From NCBI GenBank assembly GCA_022823235.1, contig JAJDXO010000014.1, forward strand, positions 1-61,582: a DNA stretch of 61,582 bases. The letters are read 5' to 3'. Positions 27,255 to 35,732 of the stretch are shown here, one piece after another (position 1 is the stretch's first letter; every line of letters begins with the position of its first letter). The position numbers were made by a program, and so were the translations under genes. This DNA is from Rhodospirillales bacterium (lineage in GTDB: Bacteria; Pseudomonadota; Alphaproteobacteria; Rhodospirillales; UBA2165). The notes under the pieces are model-generated. The model searched no databases. It had not been told where the DNA came from and saw nothing but the letters and a program-made list of their open reading frames with translations.

Positions 27255-28954
27255 GCCTTGGCTTGCCGTTGCGCCTTTGCCCAGCTGTCCCGGAGGCCGA
27301 TGGTCCGGTTGAAAATCAACCGATCCCCCTCCGACCCGTCCCGGCAGAAGTAGCCCAGCCGTTCGAATTGAACGGTTTCGCCGACCGGCGCCTCGCCGAG
27401 CGCCGGCTCCAGTTTGCACCCCGAGAGGGTTTCGACCGAGTTCGGGTTGATGTCGTCGAGGAAATCGCCGTCCGAACCCGGAATTTCGGTTTCGAAAAGC
27501 CGGCCGTAGAGCCGGACCTCGGCCTCGGCCGCATGGGCCGCCGAGACCCAATGCAGGGTCGCCTTCACCTTGCGTCCGTCAGGGGAATTGCCGCCCCGGG
27601 TTGCTGGGTCATAGGTGCAGCGAAGCTCGATGATTTCTCCCTGATCGTTTTTAACCACGTCGGTGCAAGTGACGTAGTAGCCGTAGCGCAGCCGCACCTC
27701 CCGGTTCGGCGCAAGACGGAAGAACTTCTTCGGCGGGTCTTCCATGAAATCGTCCCGCTCGATGTAGATCTCCCGGGAAAACGGAACCTGCCGGCTGCCC
27801 GCCGCCTCGTCTTCGGGATTATTGACGGCGTCCAGCAGCTCTTCCCCGCCTTCGGGGTAATTGTCGATCACCACTTTCAGCGGCTTCAAAACCGCCATCC
27901 GCCGGAGCGCATGCTTGTTGAGGTATTCCCGGGTGCAGTGATCCAGATAGGCCATCTCCACCGTCGCATTGGACTTGGAAATCCCGAGCCGGCCGATGAA
28001 ATCGCGGATCGCGGCGGCCGGTACGCCGCGCCGCCTGAGACCCGCCAACGTCGGCATCCGGGGATCATCCCAGCCCGTCACGCGACCCTCATCGACAAGC
28101 CGGGTGAGGCGGCGCTTGCTGAGTACGGTGTTTGTGAGATTGAGCCGCGCGAATTCATACTGGCGGGGCCGGGCCGGCACCGGCAGGTGCTCCACCAGCC
28201 AGTCGTAGAGCGGCCGGTGGTCTTCGAATTCCAAAGTGCAAAGCGAGTGGGTGATGTGCTCGACGGCGTCCGACTGCCCGTGCGCGAAGTCATAGGTCGG
28301 GTAAATCTTCCAGGCATCGCCGGTCCGGGGGTGCTCGGCATGGAGGATGCGGTAGAGCACCGGATCGCGCATGTTGATGTTGCCGGACGCCATATCGATC
28401 CTGGCGCGCAGCACCTTGGCGCCTTCGTCGAATTCGCCTGCCTTCATGCGGCGCAACAGATCGAGATTTTCCGCTGGGGGCCGGTCCCGATAGGGACTGT
28501 TCCTGCCCGGCTCCGTCAGCGTGCCCCGGTACTCGCGCATCTCGTCCGCCGACAAATCGTCCACATACGCATCGCCGTTCTCAACCAGGTGTTCGGCCCA
28601 CGCATAGAGTTGCCCGAAATTGTCCGAGGCGTGATAGAGGTGCCCGCCCCAATCGTAGCCCAGCCAGCGCACGTCCTCTTCGATGGCGTCGATATAAACC
28701 TGCTCTTCTTTTGCCGGGTTGGTGTCGTCGAACCGCAGATGGCAGCGGCCGCCGAATTCCCCGGCGATCCCGAAATTGAGGATGATCGACTTGGCATGCC
28801 CGATATGGAGGAAGCCGTTCGGTTCGGGCGGAAACCGGGTGACGACCGCCTTGTGTTTGCCGGTCGCCAGATCATCCGAAATGATCTCACGGATGAAATC
28901 CCGGCTCTCGGCGGTTTCTGAATCGGTCTCGGTGTCGGGGGCGTGTTCGGTCAT
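27251..28954 (-). CDS. glnS: Glutaminyl-tRNA synthetase
   Basis: This 567-residue class I synthetase charges tRNA-Gln. Seen are [16 protein letters not shown] (HIGH at 50-53), [11 protein letters not shown], and the KMSKS-like [11 protein letters not shown]; the C-terminal beta-barrel domains are present. It is a true GlnRS with RDRP and FDDTNP signatures rather than a GluRS. ATG 28954 follows TTGAGG; an upstream ATG at 28987 adds only 11 poor residues. Presence of glnS may mean Gln-tRNA is made directly here. Confidence 0.96.
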   Translation of the reverse strand: MTEHAPDTETDSETAESRDFIREIISDDLATGKHKAVVTRFPPEPNGFLHIGHAKSIILNFGIAGEFGGRCHLRFDDTNPAKEEQVYIDAIEEDVRWLGYDWGGHLYHASDNFGQLYAWAEHLVENGDAYVDDLSADEMREYRGTLTEPGRNSPYRDRPPAENLDLLRRMKAGEFDEGAKVLRARIDMASGNINMRDPVLYRILHAEHPRTGDAWKIYPTYDFAHGQSDAVEHITHSLCTLEFEDHRPLYDWLVEHLPVPARPRQYEFARLNLTNTVLSKRRLTRLVDEGRVTGWDDPRMPTLAGLRRRGVPAAAIRDFIGRLGISKSNATVEMAYLDHCTREYLNKHALRRMAVLKPLKVVIDNYPEGGEELLDAVNNPEDEAAGSRQVPFSREIYIERDDFMEDPPKKFFRLAPNREVRLRYGYYVTCTDVVKNDQGEIIELRCTYDPATRGGNSPDGRKVKATLHWVSAAHAAEAEVRLYGRLFETEIPGSDGDFLDDINPNSVETLSGCKLEPALGEAPVGETVQFERLGYFCRDGSEGDRLIFNRTIGLRDSWAKAQRQAKA

Positions 28955-29023
28955 CGGAGCCTCAAATTGGCGGCCCCTGTTTGCCAAAAAAACCGCCCGA
29001 GGCCAAGGCTGGGCTGCCTATTG

Positions 29024-29701
29024 CTACCCGCCGGCAATCGCCCGACGCAGCCGGTCGGCCGCCGGATTTCGAACGGCGTGCTCCAGGAGGATCTGGGCCG
29101 GGGTCGGGTTGCCGCCGTAATAGGCCCGGTTGTAGTCGTTGCGGCGGATCAGCGCCGAACCTTCCAGCGATGCGCCGGCAAAGAAGCCCGCATTGCTCGA
29201 GAAAGCGACGATATCGAGGTTGATGTTGGTGGTGACCGCCCCTTCATAGCCGACGCCCCGTGATCCGGCCGCGGCACTGATGTCGGCGCCCAGCTTGCCC
29301 TGGTGCTTGACGATGGCCTCGATGGCCTTCTTCTTGCGGATGACCAAAACCATCTCCGCCGTCTGCGCGCCCGCCTGGAAGCCGAAACTGCCGGCAGCGA
29401 GGGTGTAGAAGGCAGGGTATCCCCAACTGCCGTCAGTCTTGCGGCTCAGTACCACACCGGAGCCGCCCTCCGCGCCGATCAGGAAGCCGCCCTTGATCAA
29501 GGCCGGGAAGACGGCCACGCCTTGCGCTTCGGCAAGCATCCTGTTGAAGCCGCGGATATTCGGGTTGCGCTTCATCGCCTGGACGGTGTCCTGCGCCGCG
29601 GTGATCAAATTGGCTGTTTTGGTCGCGTCGGTGACCTGAGCGCAGCCGGCCATCACGACGCTCGCGGCGGCGACACCGATCGTCCGAAACCATATTTTCA
29701 T
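29024..29701 (-). CDS. SYLF domain lipoprotein
   Basis: This 225-residue protein has a lipoprotein signal peptide with lipobox VMAGC (Cys20) and a single SYLF (lipid-binding, Ysc84-like) domain: GVAVFPALIKGGFLIGAEGG, AFYTLAAGSFGFQAGAQTAE and the end AGASLEGSALIRRNDYNRAYYG. Family members bind phosphoinositides in eukaryotes; in bacteria they are periplasmic or outer membrane-linked with unclear roles. It stands alone 70 bp downstream of glnS's start and is transcribed toward it. Confidence 0.92.
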   Translation of the reverse strand: MKIWFRTIGVAAASVVMAGCAQVTDATKTANLITAAQDTVQAMKRNPNIRGFNRMLAEAQGVAVFPALIKGGFLIGAEGGSGVVLSRKTDGSWGYPAFYTLAAGSFGFQAGAQTAEMVLVIRKKKAIEAIVKHQGKLGADISAAAGSRGVGYEGAVTTNINLDIVAFSSNAGFFAGASLEGSALIRRNDYNRAYYGGNPTPAQILLEHAVRNPAADRLRRAIAGG

Positions 29702-30089
29702 CTTGTTATCCCCAATGCAGTTTATTCACCTTGCTGTAGCAGCAATCCCCGTTTTCGGGCAACGCCAGTCCAAGCATAAACGCCCCAAAATCAGGGCAGG
29801 GGAATACCCTCTAGTCGGGAACCTTTAACCAATCATAAATTCCCCGGCATAAACCCTCCGGGTTTCGGGCGAAATGCCGATCCGCACGGTACGGCCGGTT
29901 GGGTGCGGCCCAGGGTCTCGGCGGCCTCGGTCACCTGACCGAAATCGTAGATCGCCTTGAACACGGCCAGGAGATTGAGGTCGACGGTCCGTAAATTAAT
30001 TTCATTCATGGAAAAGAATTATGAGAATGAATTGGATTTATGAAATTGGTTTGCCGTAAGTTTATGTGAGGAAGCAGGGGAGGACTCCC
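29702..30089. other. SYLF-TauD intergenic region
   Basis: This 388-bp gap contains the LysR remnant (29833-30009). The 80 bases after it, up to the TauD-like ATG, are clearly AT-richer and should hold that gene's promoter; no clear hexamer pair was picked. Between 29702 and 29832 I see nothing recognisable. Confidence 0.6.
29833..30009 (-). pseudogene. LysR-type regulator remnant
   Basis: Reading from ATG 30009 on the minus strand gives a LysR-type helix-turn-helix start: DLNLLAVFKAIYDFGQVTEA, then AETLGRTQPAV at residues 30-40. After Val40 the frame turns into nonsense and stops at residue 58. Shifting one base recovers TVRIGISPETRRV, which looks like the first strand of a LysR effector domain. 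So the linker helix and then everything beyond has been deleted. It lies upstream of and divergent from the TauD-like gene, where its regulator would be expected. It cannot make a working regulator. Confidence 0.75.
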
Positions 30090-31073
30090 ATGGACAAGCT
30101 GGTTGAGCAAAACACGTCGAGCCCGATCACGGTGAAAAAGACCGGGGTCAATCTCAGCGCGGAGATCAGCGATATCGATCTCACCCAGCCGATGGACGAT
30201 GCGACCTTCGAGGCCGTCAATGCGGCGCTCGTGGAGCACGAGGTGATCGTCTTCCGGGACCAGGAAATTTCATCCGAGAACCTGATCGACTTCGGGCGCC
30301 GCTTCGGCGAGTTGACGGTTCATCCGTTTTCGCCCAACGACGGCGATCGGCCTTATCTGATTCTCTTTAAGAATGACGAAAACAATCCGCCCTTCGGCAC
30401 CGACTGCTGGCACTCGGACGAAACCTTCCGCGAGTGCCCGCCCATGGCCACGGTCCTTTGCGCCAAGGACGTGCCCGAGGTCGGCGGCGATACGATGTAT
30501 GCCAGCATGACCGCGGCATTCGACGGCCTCTCCGACCGGATGCAGCAGTTCATCTCCGGACTGGAGGCGGTTCACGATTTCAAGGTGTTCAAGAATCTGT
30601 TCGGCGAATCCGAGGAGGACCGGAAAAATCTGATTGAATACGAGCTTCGCTATCCGCCGCAGGTCCAGCCGGTGGTCCGGGTTCACCCGGTTTCCGGCAA
30701 GAAGACTTTATGGGTCAACCCCCAGTTCACGATCGCCATCAAGGGCATGGACGAGCGCGAAAGCCGTTCCCTCCTCGACACGCTGTTCCACCAGGCGCTG
30801 ATTCCGGAATATCAATACCGTCACAAATGGCGGAACCACACCATCGTCATGTGGGACAATCGCTCGGTCCAGCACTATGCGGTGCACGACTACTACCCCA
30901 GCCGCCGGTTTATGGAGCGGGTGACCATCGAGGGCGACAAGCCGGTCGGCGTCCCCGTCGCGGATCCGGACAGCCTCCGCAAGTTCAAGTTCCACGCCAA
31001 GACCGGCTCGGACTCCCACGGCGGCCACACGGCGCCGAAGCGGCAGTTTCAGCGGGAACTCGACGCCGGATAG
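30090..31073 (+). CDS. TauD/TfdA family 2-oxoglutarate dioxygenase
   Basis: This 327-residue Fe(II)/2-oxoglutarate dioxygenase is close in sequence to taurine dioxygenase. The facial triad is His108, Asp110 (CWHSDETF) and His262 (SVQHYAVHDYY), with Arg273 (SRRFMERV) to bind 2-oxoglutarate. ATG 30090 follows GGGGAGG with good spacing. No taurine transport (tauABC) or sulfonate genes are nearby, so taurine is only one possibility among sulfonates, aryloxyacids or amino acid derivatives. A wrecked divergent LysR gene sits just upstream. Confidence 0.92.
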   Translation: MDKLVEQNTSSPITVKKTGVNLSAEISDIDLTQPMDDATFEAVNAALVEHEVIVFRDQEISSENLIDFGRRFGELTVHPFSPNDGDRPYLILFKNDENNPPFGTDCWHSDETFRECPPMATVLCAKDVPEVGGDTMYASMTAAFDGLSDRMQQFISGLEAVHDFKVFKNLFGESEEDRKNLIEYELRYPPQVQPVVRVHPVSGKKTLWVNPQFTIAIKGMDERESRSLLDTLFHQALIPEYQYRHKWRNHTIVMWDNRSVQHYAVHDYYPSRRFMERVTIEGDKPVGVPVADPDSLRKFKFHAKTGSDSHGGHTAPKRQFQRELDAG

Positions 31074-31125
31074 ACCGGGGCTTTTCACGTCGCGCGAACC
31101 GCCTTCCCGGCGCTAAGATGCCGGC

Positions 31126-31887
31126 ATGTTAGCTGAACCCGATACGTATGCCGGCCCTCCCTTTCGCGTGCCCGCGGACACGCGGGTCTATGCCATCGGC
31201 GATATTCACGGCCGGATCGACCTGCTGGGCGAGCTGCACGACCGGATTCTGAATGACAGCGAGGGATATCCGGGCCGCCGGGTGATCGTGTATTTAGGCG
31301 ATTACATTGATCGCGGCCCGCACTCGCCGGCGGTTCTGGACGCGGTGCGCCGGGAACCGCTGAATGGTTTCGAGCATGTTTGCCTCAAGGGCAATCACGA
31401 GGATCATCTGTTGAAGTTCCTCGACGATCCCGGCGACGAAATCGGCATCTGGCTCCGCAACGGCGGCGGTGAGACCATGGTGTCCTATGGCGTCGATGCC
31501 GGAGCCGGCAGGCCGGCGGAGGTTGTCCGGGATGATCTCGTTCGGGCCCTGCCGCCCGAGCACCTGTCATTCATGCGGACGCTGCCCGTCTATCACGACG
31601 AGGGCGGCTACCGGTTCGTTCACGCCGGGCTTAGACCGGGCGTGCCGTTGAGCGAACAGTCGGACCACGACATGATCTGGATTCGGGATGAGTTCCTGGA
31701 CCATCCCGAGCCGTTCGAAAAGCGGGTGGTTCACGGCCATACGATCCGCCTCGCGCCGGAGGTGTCGGCCGTACGGATCGGGATTGATACGGGGGCCTAC
31801 ATGACGGGCGTACTGACCTCGGTGGTCCTCGAGGGCGCCGACGTACGGTTCCTGGCCACCGCCGCCAATTTCGATAGCGTTATCTGA
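31126..31887 (+). CDS. Calcineurin-like serine/threonine metallophosphatase
   Basis: This 253-residue protein is a bacterial PPP-type phosphatase: GDIHGR (25-30), GDYIDRG (58-64), GNHE (89-92) and a later HGHT, which together form the two-metal active site. Similar proteins include the bacterial PrpA/lambda phosphatase group and Ap4A hydrolase-like enzymes. No partner kinase is encoded beside it. A palindrome (31915-31929) lies 28 bp past its stop. Confidence 0.93.
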   Translation: MLAEPDTYAGPPFRVPADTRVYAIGDIHGRIDLLGELHDRILNDSEGYPGRRVIVYLGDYIDRGPHSPAVLDAVRREPLNGFEHVCLKGNHEDHLLKFLDDPGDEIGIWLRNGGGETMVSYGVDAGAGRPAEVVRDDLVRALPPEHLSFMRTLPVYHDEGGYRFVHAGLRPGVPLSEQSDHDMIWIRDEFLDHPEPFEKRVVHGHTIRLAPEVSAVRIGIDTGAYMTGVLTSVVLEGADVRFLATAANFDSVI

Positions 31888-32254
31888 TACTTAGCCGTTG
31901 ACTGGCGGCCAAATGTGGCGGCCCGCCACAAAATCGCCAAACTCCGAACATTTACGGAACACACTTTCGCCAAATTCGAATGGTGAATCGAGGTGTTTGA
32001 CGGCGCCGATCCGTGGCTGGAACCCGCTGAATTGCGGGATTTTGGTTTCTCGCCCTTCCATCGGCCGCGGAAAGGCTTTGTTAACCCATCCGGGACCAAT
32101 GTGGCCCATTGACGCCCATAAAATCCCATGATATCCCAAATTGTCCCAAATGGCGGAGGACTGCGGGGTCTGGGACATGGGTAAGGGTTTCCGGAGTCGC
32201 GCAACCATCCGGGTCACGGGGGGTGCGATCTCCGGGCGGTAGTCATAGGCGGAG
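31888..32254. other. Leader region of the division and cell wall cluster
   Basis: This 367-bp gap carries the mraZ promoter. It holds the palindrome GTGGCGGCCCGCCAC at 31915-31929 (no U-run), two GANTC sites (GAATC in 31980s, GAGTC near 32195), the MraZ box array at 32084-32148, and, inside that array, a possible promoter: TTGACG at 32109-32114 with TATCCC 17 bp on. No small gene or RNA is evident. Confidence 0.6.
32084..32148. promoter_or_regulatory. MraZ operator: 10-bp-spaced box array
   Basis: Five boxes, GCCCA (32104, 32114) and TCCCA (32124, 32134, 32144), recur exactly every 10 bp; two weaker ones, ACCCA (32084) and GACCA (32094), extend the series. On the minus strand they read TGGGA/TGGGC with five-base spacers. 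E. coli MraZ binds TGGGN repeats with five-base spacers upstream of its own gene, so this is very probably the MraZ autoregulatory site. A candidate promoter (TTGACG 32109-32114, TATCCC 32132-32137) lies inside it, consistent with repression. Confidence 0.85.
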
Positions 32255-32719
32255 ATGGCTGTGTTTATCGGCCGGCACATCAATAGGATCGACAAGAAGG
32301 GACGCATTTCCGTTCCAAAGCCGTTTCGCTCGGCGGTCAAGGACCAGAGCTTCAAGGGCATCTATGTCTTTCCATCGTTCAAGGCCGAGGCCTTGGAGGC
32401 CTGCGACGAAGACTTCATGAACCGGTTCGCGACCAGCGTTGACGATCTGGACGTGTTCTCCGACGAGCAGGACGACCTCGCCGCCACCGTTCTCGAAATC
32501 ACCCAGGCCCTGCCGTTCGACACCGAGGGGCGGGTCATCCTGCCGAAGGATTTCCTCGATTACGCCCGCATCACCACCGATGCCGCCTTCGTCGGCCGGG
32601 GCACCCGGTTCCAGATTTGGGAGCCCGGATCTTACGAAACCCATCGTGCCCGCGCCGTCGACCGTGCCCGGTCCCGCGGCGCCACCCTCAAACTCCGCCC
32701 CAAGGGAGACGACGACTAG
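32255..32719 (+). CDS. mraZ: Division/cell wall cluster transcriptional regulator MraZ
   Basis: This 154-residue protein has two AbrB/SpoVT-like swapped-hairpin domains: IDKKGRISVPKPFRSAV near residue 10 and FDTEGRVILPKDFLDYA near residue 88. MraZ forms a ring that binds repeated boxes upstream of the dcw cluster; such boxes lie 107-171 bp upstream here. AGGCGGAG abuts the ATG. The TAG overlaps the GTG start of rsmH by one base. Confidence 0.97.
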   Translation: MAVFIGRHINRIDKKGRISVPKPFRSAVKDQSFKGIYVFPSFKAEALEACDEDFMNRFATSVDDLDVFSDEQDDLAATVLEITQALPFDTEGRVILPKDFLDYARITTDAAFVGRGTRFQIWEPGSYETHRARAVDRARSRGATLKLRPKGDDD

Positions 32720-33681
32720 TGCCCGGACACGTCCCCGTCATGCTCGAGGAGGTCGTCGACGCCCTGGCGCCTCGAGACGGCGGGGTGTACGTCGACGGCA
32801 CGTTCGGCGAGGGGGGCTATTCCCAGGCCATACTCGATGCTGCCGCCACGACCGTTCTCGGCATCGACCGGGATCCCCGGGCCGTCACCATCGGCGCCGA
32901 ACTGGGACGCCGCCATTTCGGCCGCCTGACCATGCTTCACGGCCGCTTCGGTGACATGGAATCCCTGATGAAGGACGCCGGCGTTGCGCAAGTCGACGGG
33001 GTGACCCTTGATCTCGGCGTTTCCTCGCCGCAGCTCGACGATGCCGCACGCGGTTTCTCGTTCCGCGCCGACGGGCCGCTTGATATGCGGATGGGCGGCG
33101 ATGACGGAACGGCTACCGCCGCCGAATTCATCAATGCCGCGCCGGAAGCCGAACTCGCGGATGTCCTCCACCACTACGGCGAGGAGCGTCAGGCCCGCCG
33201 GATTGCCCGCGCCATCGTCACCGCCCGGGCCGAACGCCCCATCCTGCGCACCGGCGAACTGGCTGAAATCGTCCGCGGCATCGTCAAGACCTCGGGCAAG
33301 GACCAGGCAATCGACCCCGCCACCCGGACTTTTCTTGCGCTGCGCATTCACGTCAACGACGAGTTGGGCGAGGTTCGCCGCGGCCTGGTCGCCGCGGAGC
33401 ACATCCTGGCGCCGGGGGGCCGCCTCGCCGTGGTGTCGTTCCACTCGCTCGAGGACCGCATTGTGAAGCAATTCCTGGCGGCACGTTCCGGTCGTGCCGG
33501 CCGCGGGTCCCGCCATTTGCCCGAGACCAGTATCCCGGACCCGAGCTTCCAGTTGATCGCCCGCCGCGCCCTCAAACCCTCGGCGGCCGAAATCGAACGC
33601 AACCCCCGCGGCCGATCCGCCCGGCTGCGCGTTGCCGAACGCACCGCCGCACCCTCGTGGCCTCGGATGGCGGCGGCCTGA
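32719..33681 (+). CDS. rsmH: 16S rRNA (cytosine(1402)-N(4))-methyltransferase
   Basis: This 320-residue SAM-dependent enzyme methylates C1402 of 16S rRNA in the P site. N-terminal HVPVMLEEVVDAL and YVDGTFGEGGYS (24-35), then VDGVTLDLGVSSPQLDDAARGFSF-type motif and the late VVSFHSLEDRIVKQF are characteristic. GTG 32719 is taken because it overlaps the mraZ stop and gives the family N-terminus directly. Confidence 0.97.
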   Translation: MPGHVPVMLEEVVDALAPRDGGVYVDGTFGEGGYSQAILDAAATTVLGIDRDPRAVTIGAELGRRHFGRLTMLHGRFGDMESLMKDAGVAQVDGVTLDLGVSSPQLDDAARGFSFRADGPLDMRMGGDDGTATAAEFINAAPEAELADVLHHYGEERQARRIARAIVTARAERPILRTGELAEIVRGIVKTSGKDQAIDPATRTFLALRIHVNDELGEVRRGLVAAEHILAPGGRLAVVSFHSLEDRIVKQFLAARSGRAGRGSRHLPETSIPDPSFQLIARRALKPSAAEIERNPRGRSARLRVAERTAAPSWPRMAAA

Positions 33682-33690
33682 GGAAAGCCC

Positions 33691-33978
33691 ATGCGCCGGA
33701 CAACTCTGATCACACTTCTCTCCGTCGGCGTCATGACCGTCGCGCTGTTCTATCTCGAACACGAGGTGTCGACCCTCGAAAAGGAGCTTGAGGTGTTGAA
33801 CAAGACCATCGTCGGCGACCAGGAAGCCATTCGCGTCCTTCGGGCGGAATGGAGCCACCTCAATGAAACCGATCGCCTGAGGGAACTCGCCGCGAAATAT
33901 CTTGCGCTGGAGCCGGCCCGCCCCGCCCAGATTACCTCCGTGCCCATCCCCGCGGCCGCGACCGAGGTGGTCCGATGA
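33691..33978 (+). CDS. ftsL: Cell division protein FtsL
   Basis: This 95-residue bitopic protein has a short cytoplasmic start, one membrane helix (about 6-22) and a coiled-coil segment with heptads from HEVSTLEKELEVLNKTIV. It is the FtsL member of the FtsQLB complex that activates septal synthesis. Identification relies on topology, length and position between rsmH and ftsI. It overlaps ftsI by ATGA. Confidence 0.9.
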   Translation: MRRTTLITLLSVGVMTVALFYLEHEVSTLEKELEVLNKTIVGDQEAIRVLRAEWSHLNETDRLRELAAKYLALEPARPAQITSVPIPAAATEVVR

Positions 33979-35732
33979 CGGACAGCTCTCACTCGCGTCA
34001 GGTCCACCTGGAAGGCGCACGAAAGGAAGCGCTCGAGACCAGTCGCAGCCGGTTGGTGGTCACGAGTGTGCTGTTCGCCGTCGCCTTCGCCGTCATTTCG
34101 GGCCGGCTGGTGGAACTGGCGGTGTTCGAAGACCCGCAAGCCCGCGCCACCGCAACGGCGTCCAGAACAGTAGTGCAGTCCAAATCCCGCGCCGACATTC
34201 TTGACCGCAACGGGATTCTCCTCGCCACCAGCGTACCGACCGCCTCGGTTTACGCTAATCCCCGCCATCTCCTGGACGCCCGCGATGCCGCCCGGCGCAT
34301 CGTTACCGTCCTTCCGGAGGTGAATGAGGAGAGGCTGTTCGGGTGGCTGAACTCGGAACGGACTTTCGTCTGGATCCGGCGCAACATCACGCCCAATCAG
34401 CAGTTCGCCATCAATGCCTTGGGCCTGCCTGGCATTTACTTCCGCCGCACCGAGCGCCGGGTCTACCCGCACGGCAGCCTGACCAGCCACGTTGTCGGCA
34501 CCACCGATATCGACGCCAAGGGCCTCAACGGCATTGAGCGTAGCTTCGACGCACGGCTGCAGGATTCCGAGCGTGCACTGGCGCTGTCCCTTGATGTCCG
34601 GGTCCAGTCGGTGGTCCGCCGGGCCCTCAATACGGCCATCGAAAAGTTTTCCGCCGTCGGGGGCGCGGGCATCGTTGTCGACGTTGCCAACGGCGAAATT
34701 CTCGCCCTGGTTTCGCTCCCCGATTTCGAGCCCCATTTCGGCGGCGACGTCACCGCCGAGGCCCGGTTCAATCGGGTCACCAAGGGCGTCTACGAGATGG
34801 GCTCGACGTTCAAGCTGTTCACGACGGCGATGGCGCTCGACAGCAAGACGGTCGGCTTGAACGGAGGTTTCGACGCCACCAAGCCGCTCCGCGTGGCGCG
34901 CTTCGTCATCAACGACTACCACGCCAAGAAGCGCTGGCTGAGCGTGCCCGAGATCCTTGTCCATTCGTCCAACATCGGTGCCGCCAAAATGGCGCTGGCT
35001 GTCGGGACCAAAACCCAACAGGCCTATCTCCGCGCGCTCGGATTGACCCGCAAGGCTAAGCTGGAATTGCCTGAGATCGGCGTCCCGCTGATCCCGTCGC
35101 CGTGGCGCAGAATCAGCACCATGACCATTTCCTACGGTCACGGCATCGCCGTCTCGCCCTTGCAGATGGCGAACGGGGTCGCCGCGCTGGTCAATGGCGG
35201 AATTCTACGCGATGCCACCTTGGCGCTAAGCGCGCCGGACGCGGTGCCGGCAGGCGTCCAGGTCATCAAGACCGGCACATCGATCAAGATGCGCAGGCTC
35301 ATGCGTCTGGTGGTCCGCCGCGGCACCGGCAGGAACGCCGAGGTGGAGGGGTATCTGGTGGGCGGCAAGACCGGCACCGCCGACAAGCCCACCGCCGGCG
35401 GCTATGCCGCCAGCCGGCGGGTGATCTCCTCTTTCGTCGGCGCGTTTCCCATCGACCGGCCGCGCTACGTGGTGCTGGCCATGTTGGATGAGCCGAAAGG
35501 AACCGCCGAGACGTTCGGTTACGCGACCGGCGGCTGGGTCGCCGCCCCGGTGGTGCGGGAAATCGTCGCCGCACTGGGTCCGATGACGGGCATGGCGCCG
35601 AGCAGGGAAACCGAGCGGCTGCCCAGGCCGGGCGACCCGCTCTATTTCGCCGCCGACAAACCGAGCCAAACGGCGCGAAACCAGAGAGTCCGAGGCCAAT
35701 CCGTACGAGGACCGGCTCGTGCAACTAACTGA
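33975..35732 (+). CDS. ftsI: Septal peptidoglycan transpeptidase FtsI (PBP3)
   Basis: This 585-residue class B penicillin-binding protein has one N-terminal helix (28-47), a dimerisation domain with RADILDRNGILLATS, and a transpeptidase domain with Ser277-x-x-Lys280 (GSTFK), the SSN motif in VHSSNIGAAKM and KTGT in VGGKTGTADKP. It crosslinks septal peptidoglycan with FtsW. It overlaps ftsL by four and murE by 14 bases. Confidence 0.97.
   Translation: MTDSSHSRQVHLEGARKEALETSRSRLVVTSVLFAVAFAVISGRLVELAVFEDPQARATATASRTVVQSKSRADILDRNGILLATSVPTASVYANPRHLLDARDAARRIVTVLPEVNEERLFGWLNSERTFVWIRRNITPNQQFAINALGLPGIYFRRTERRVYPHGSLTSHVVGTTDIDAKGLNGIERSFDARLQDSERALALSLDVRVQSVVRRALNTAIEKFSAVGGAGIVVDVANGEILALVSLPDFEPHFGGDVTAEARFNRVTKGVYEMGSTFKLFTTAMALDSKTVGLNGGFDATKPLRVARFVINDYHAKKRWLSVPEILVHSSNIGAAKMALAVGTKTQQAYLRALGLTRKAKLELPEIGVPLIPSPWRRISTMTISYGHGIAVSPLQMANGVAALVNGGILRDATLALSAPDAVPAGVQVIKTGTSIKMRRLMRLVVRRGTGRNAEVEGYLVGGKTGTADKPTAGGYAASRRVISSFVGAFPIDRPRYVVLAMLDEPKGTAETFGYATGGWVAAPVVREIVAALGPMTGMAPSRETERLPRPGDPLYFAADKPSQTARNQRVRGQSVRGPARATN

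Noticed and set aside
27263-28921. Plus-strand open frame of 552 codons opposite glnS
   Set aside because: It mirrors glnS, which has HIGH and KMSKS-like motifs; the antisense translation has no family features.
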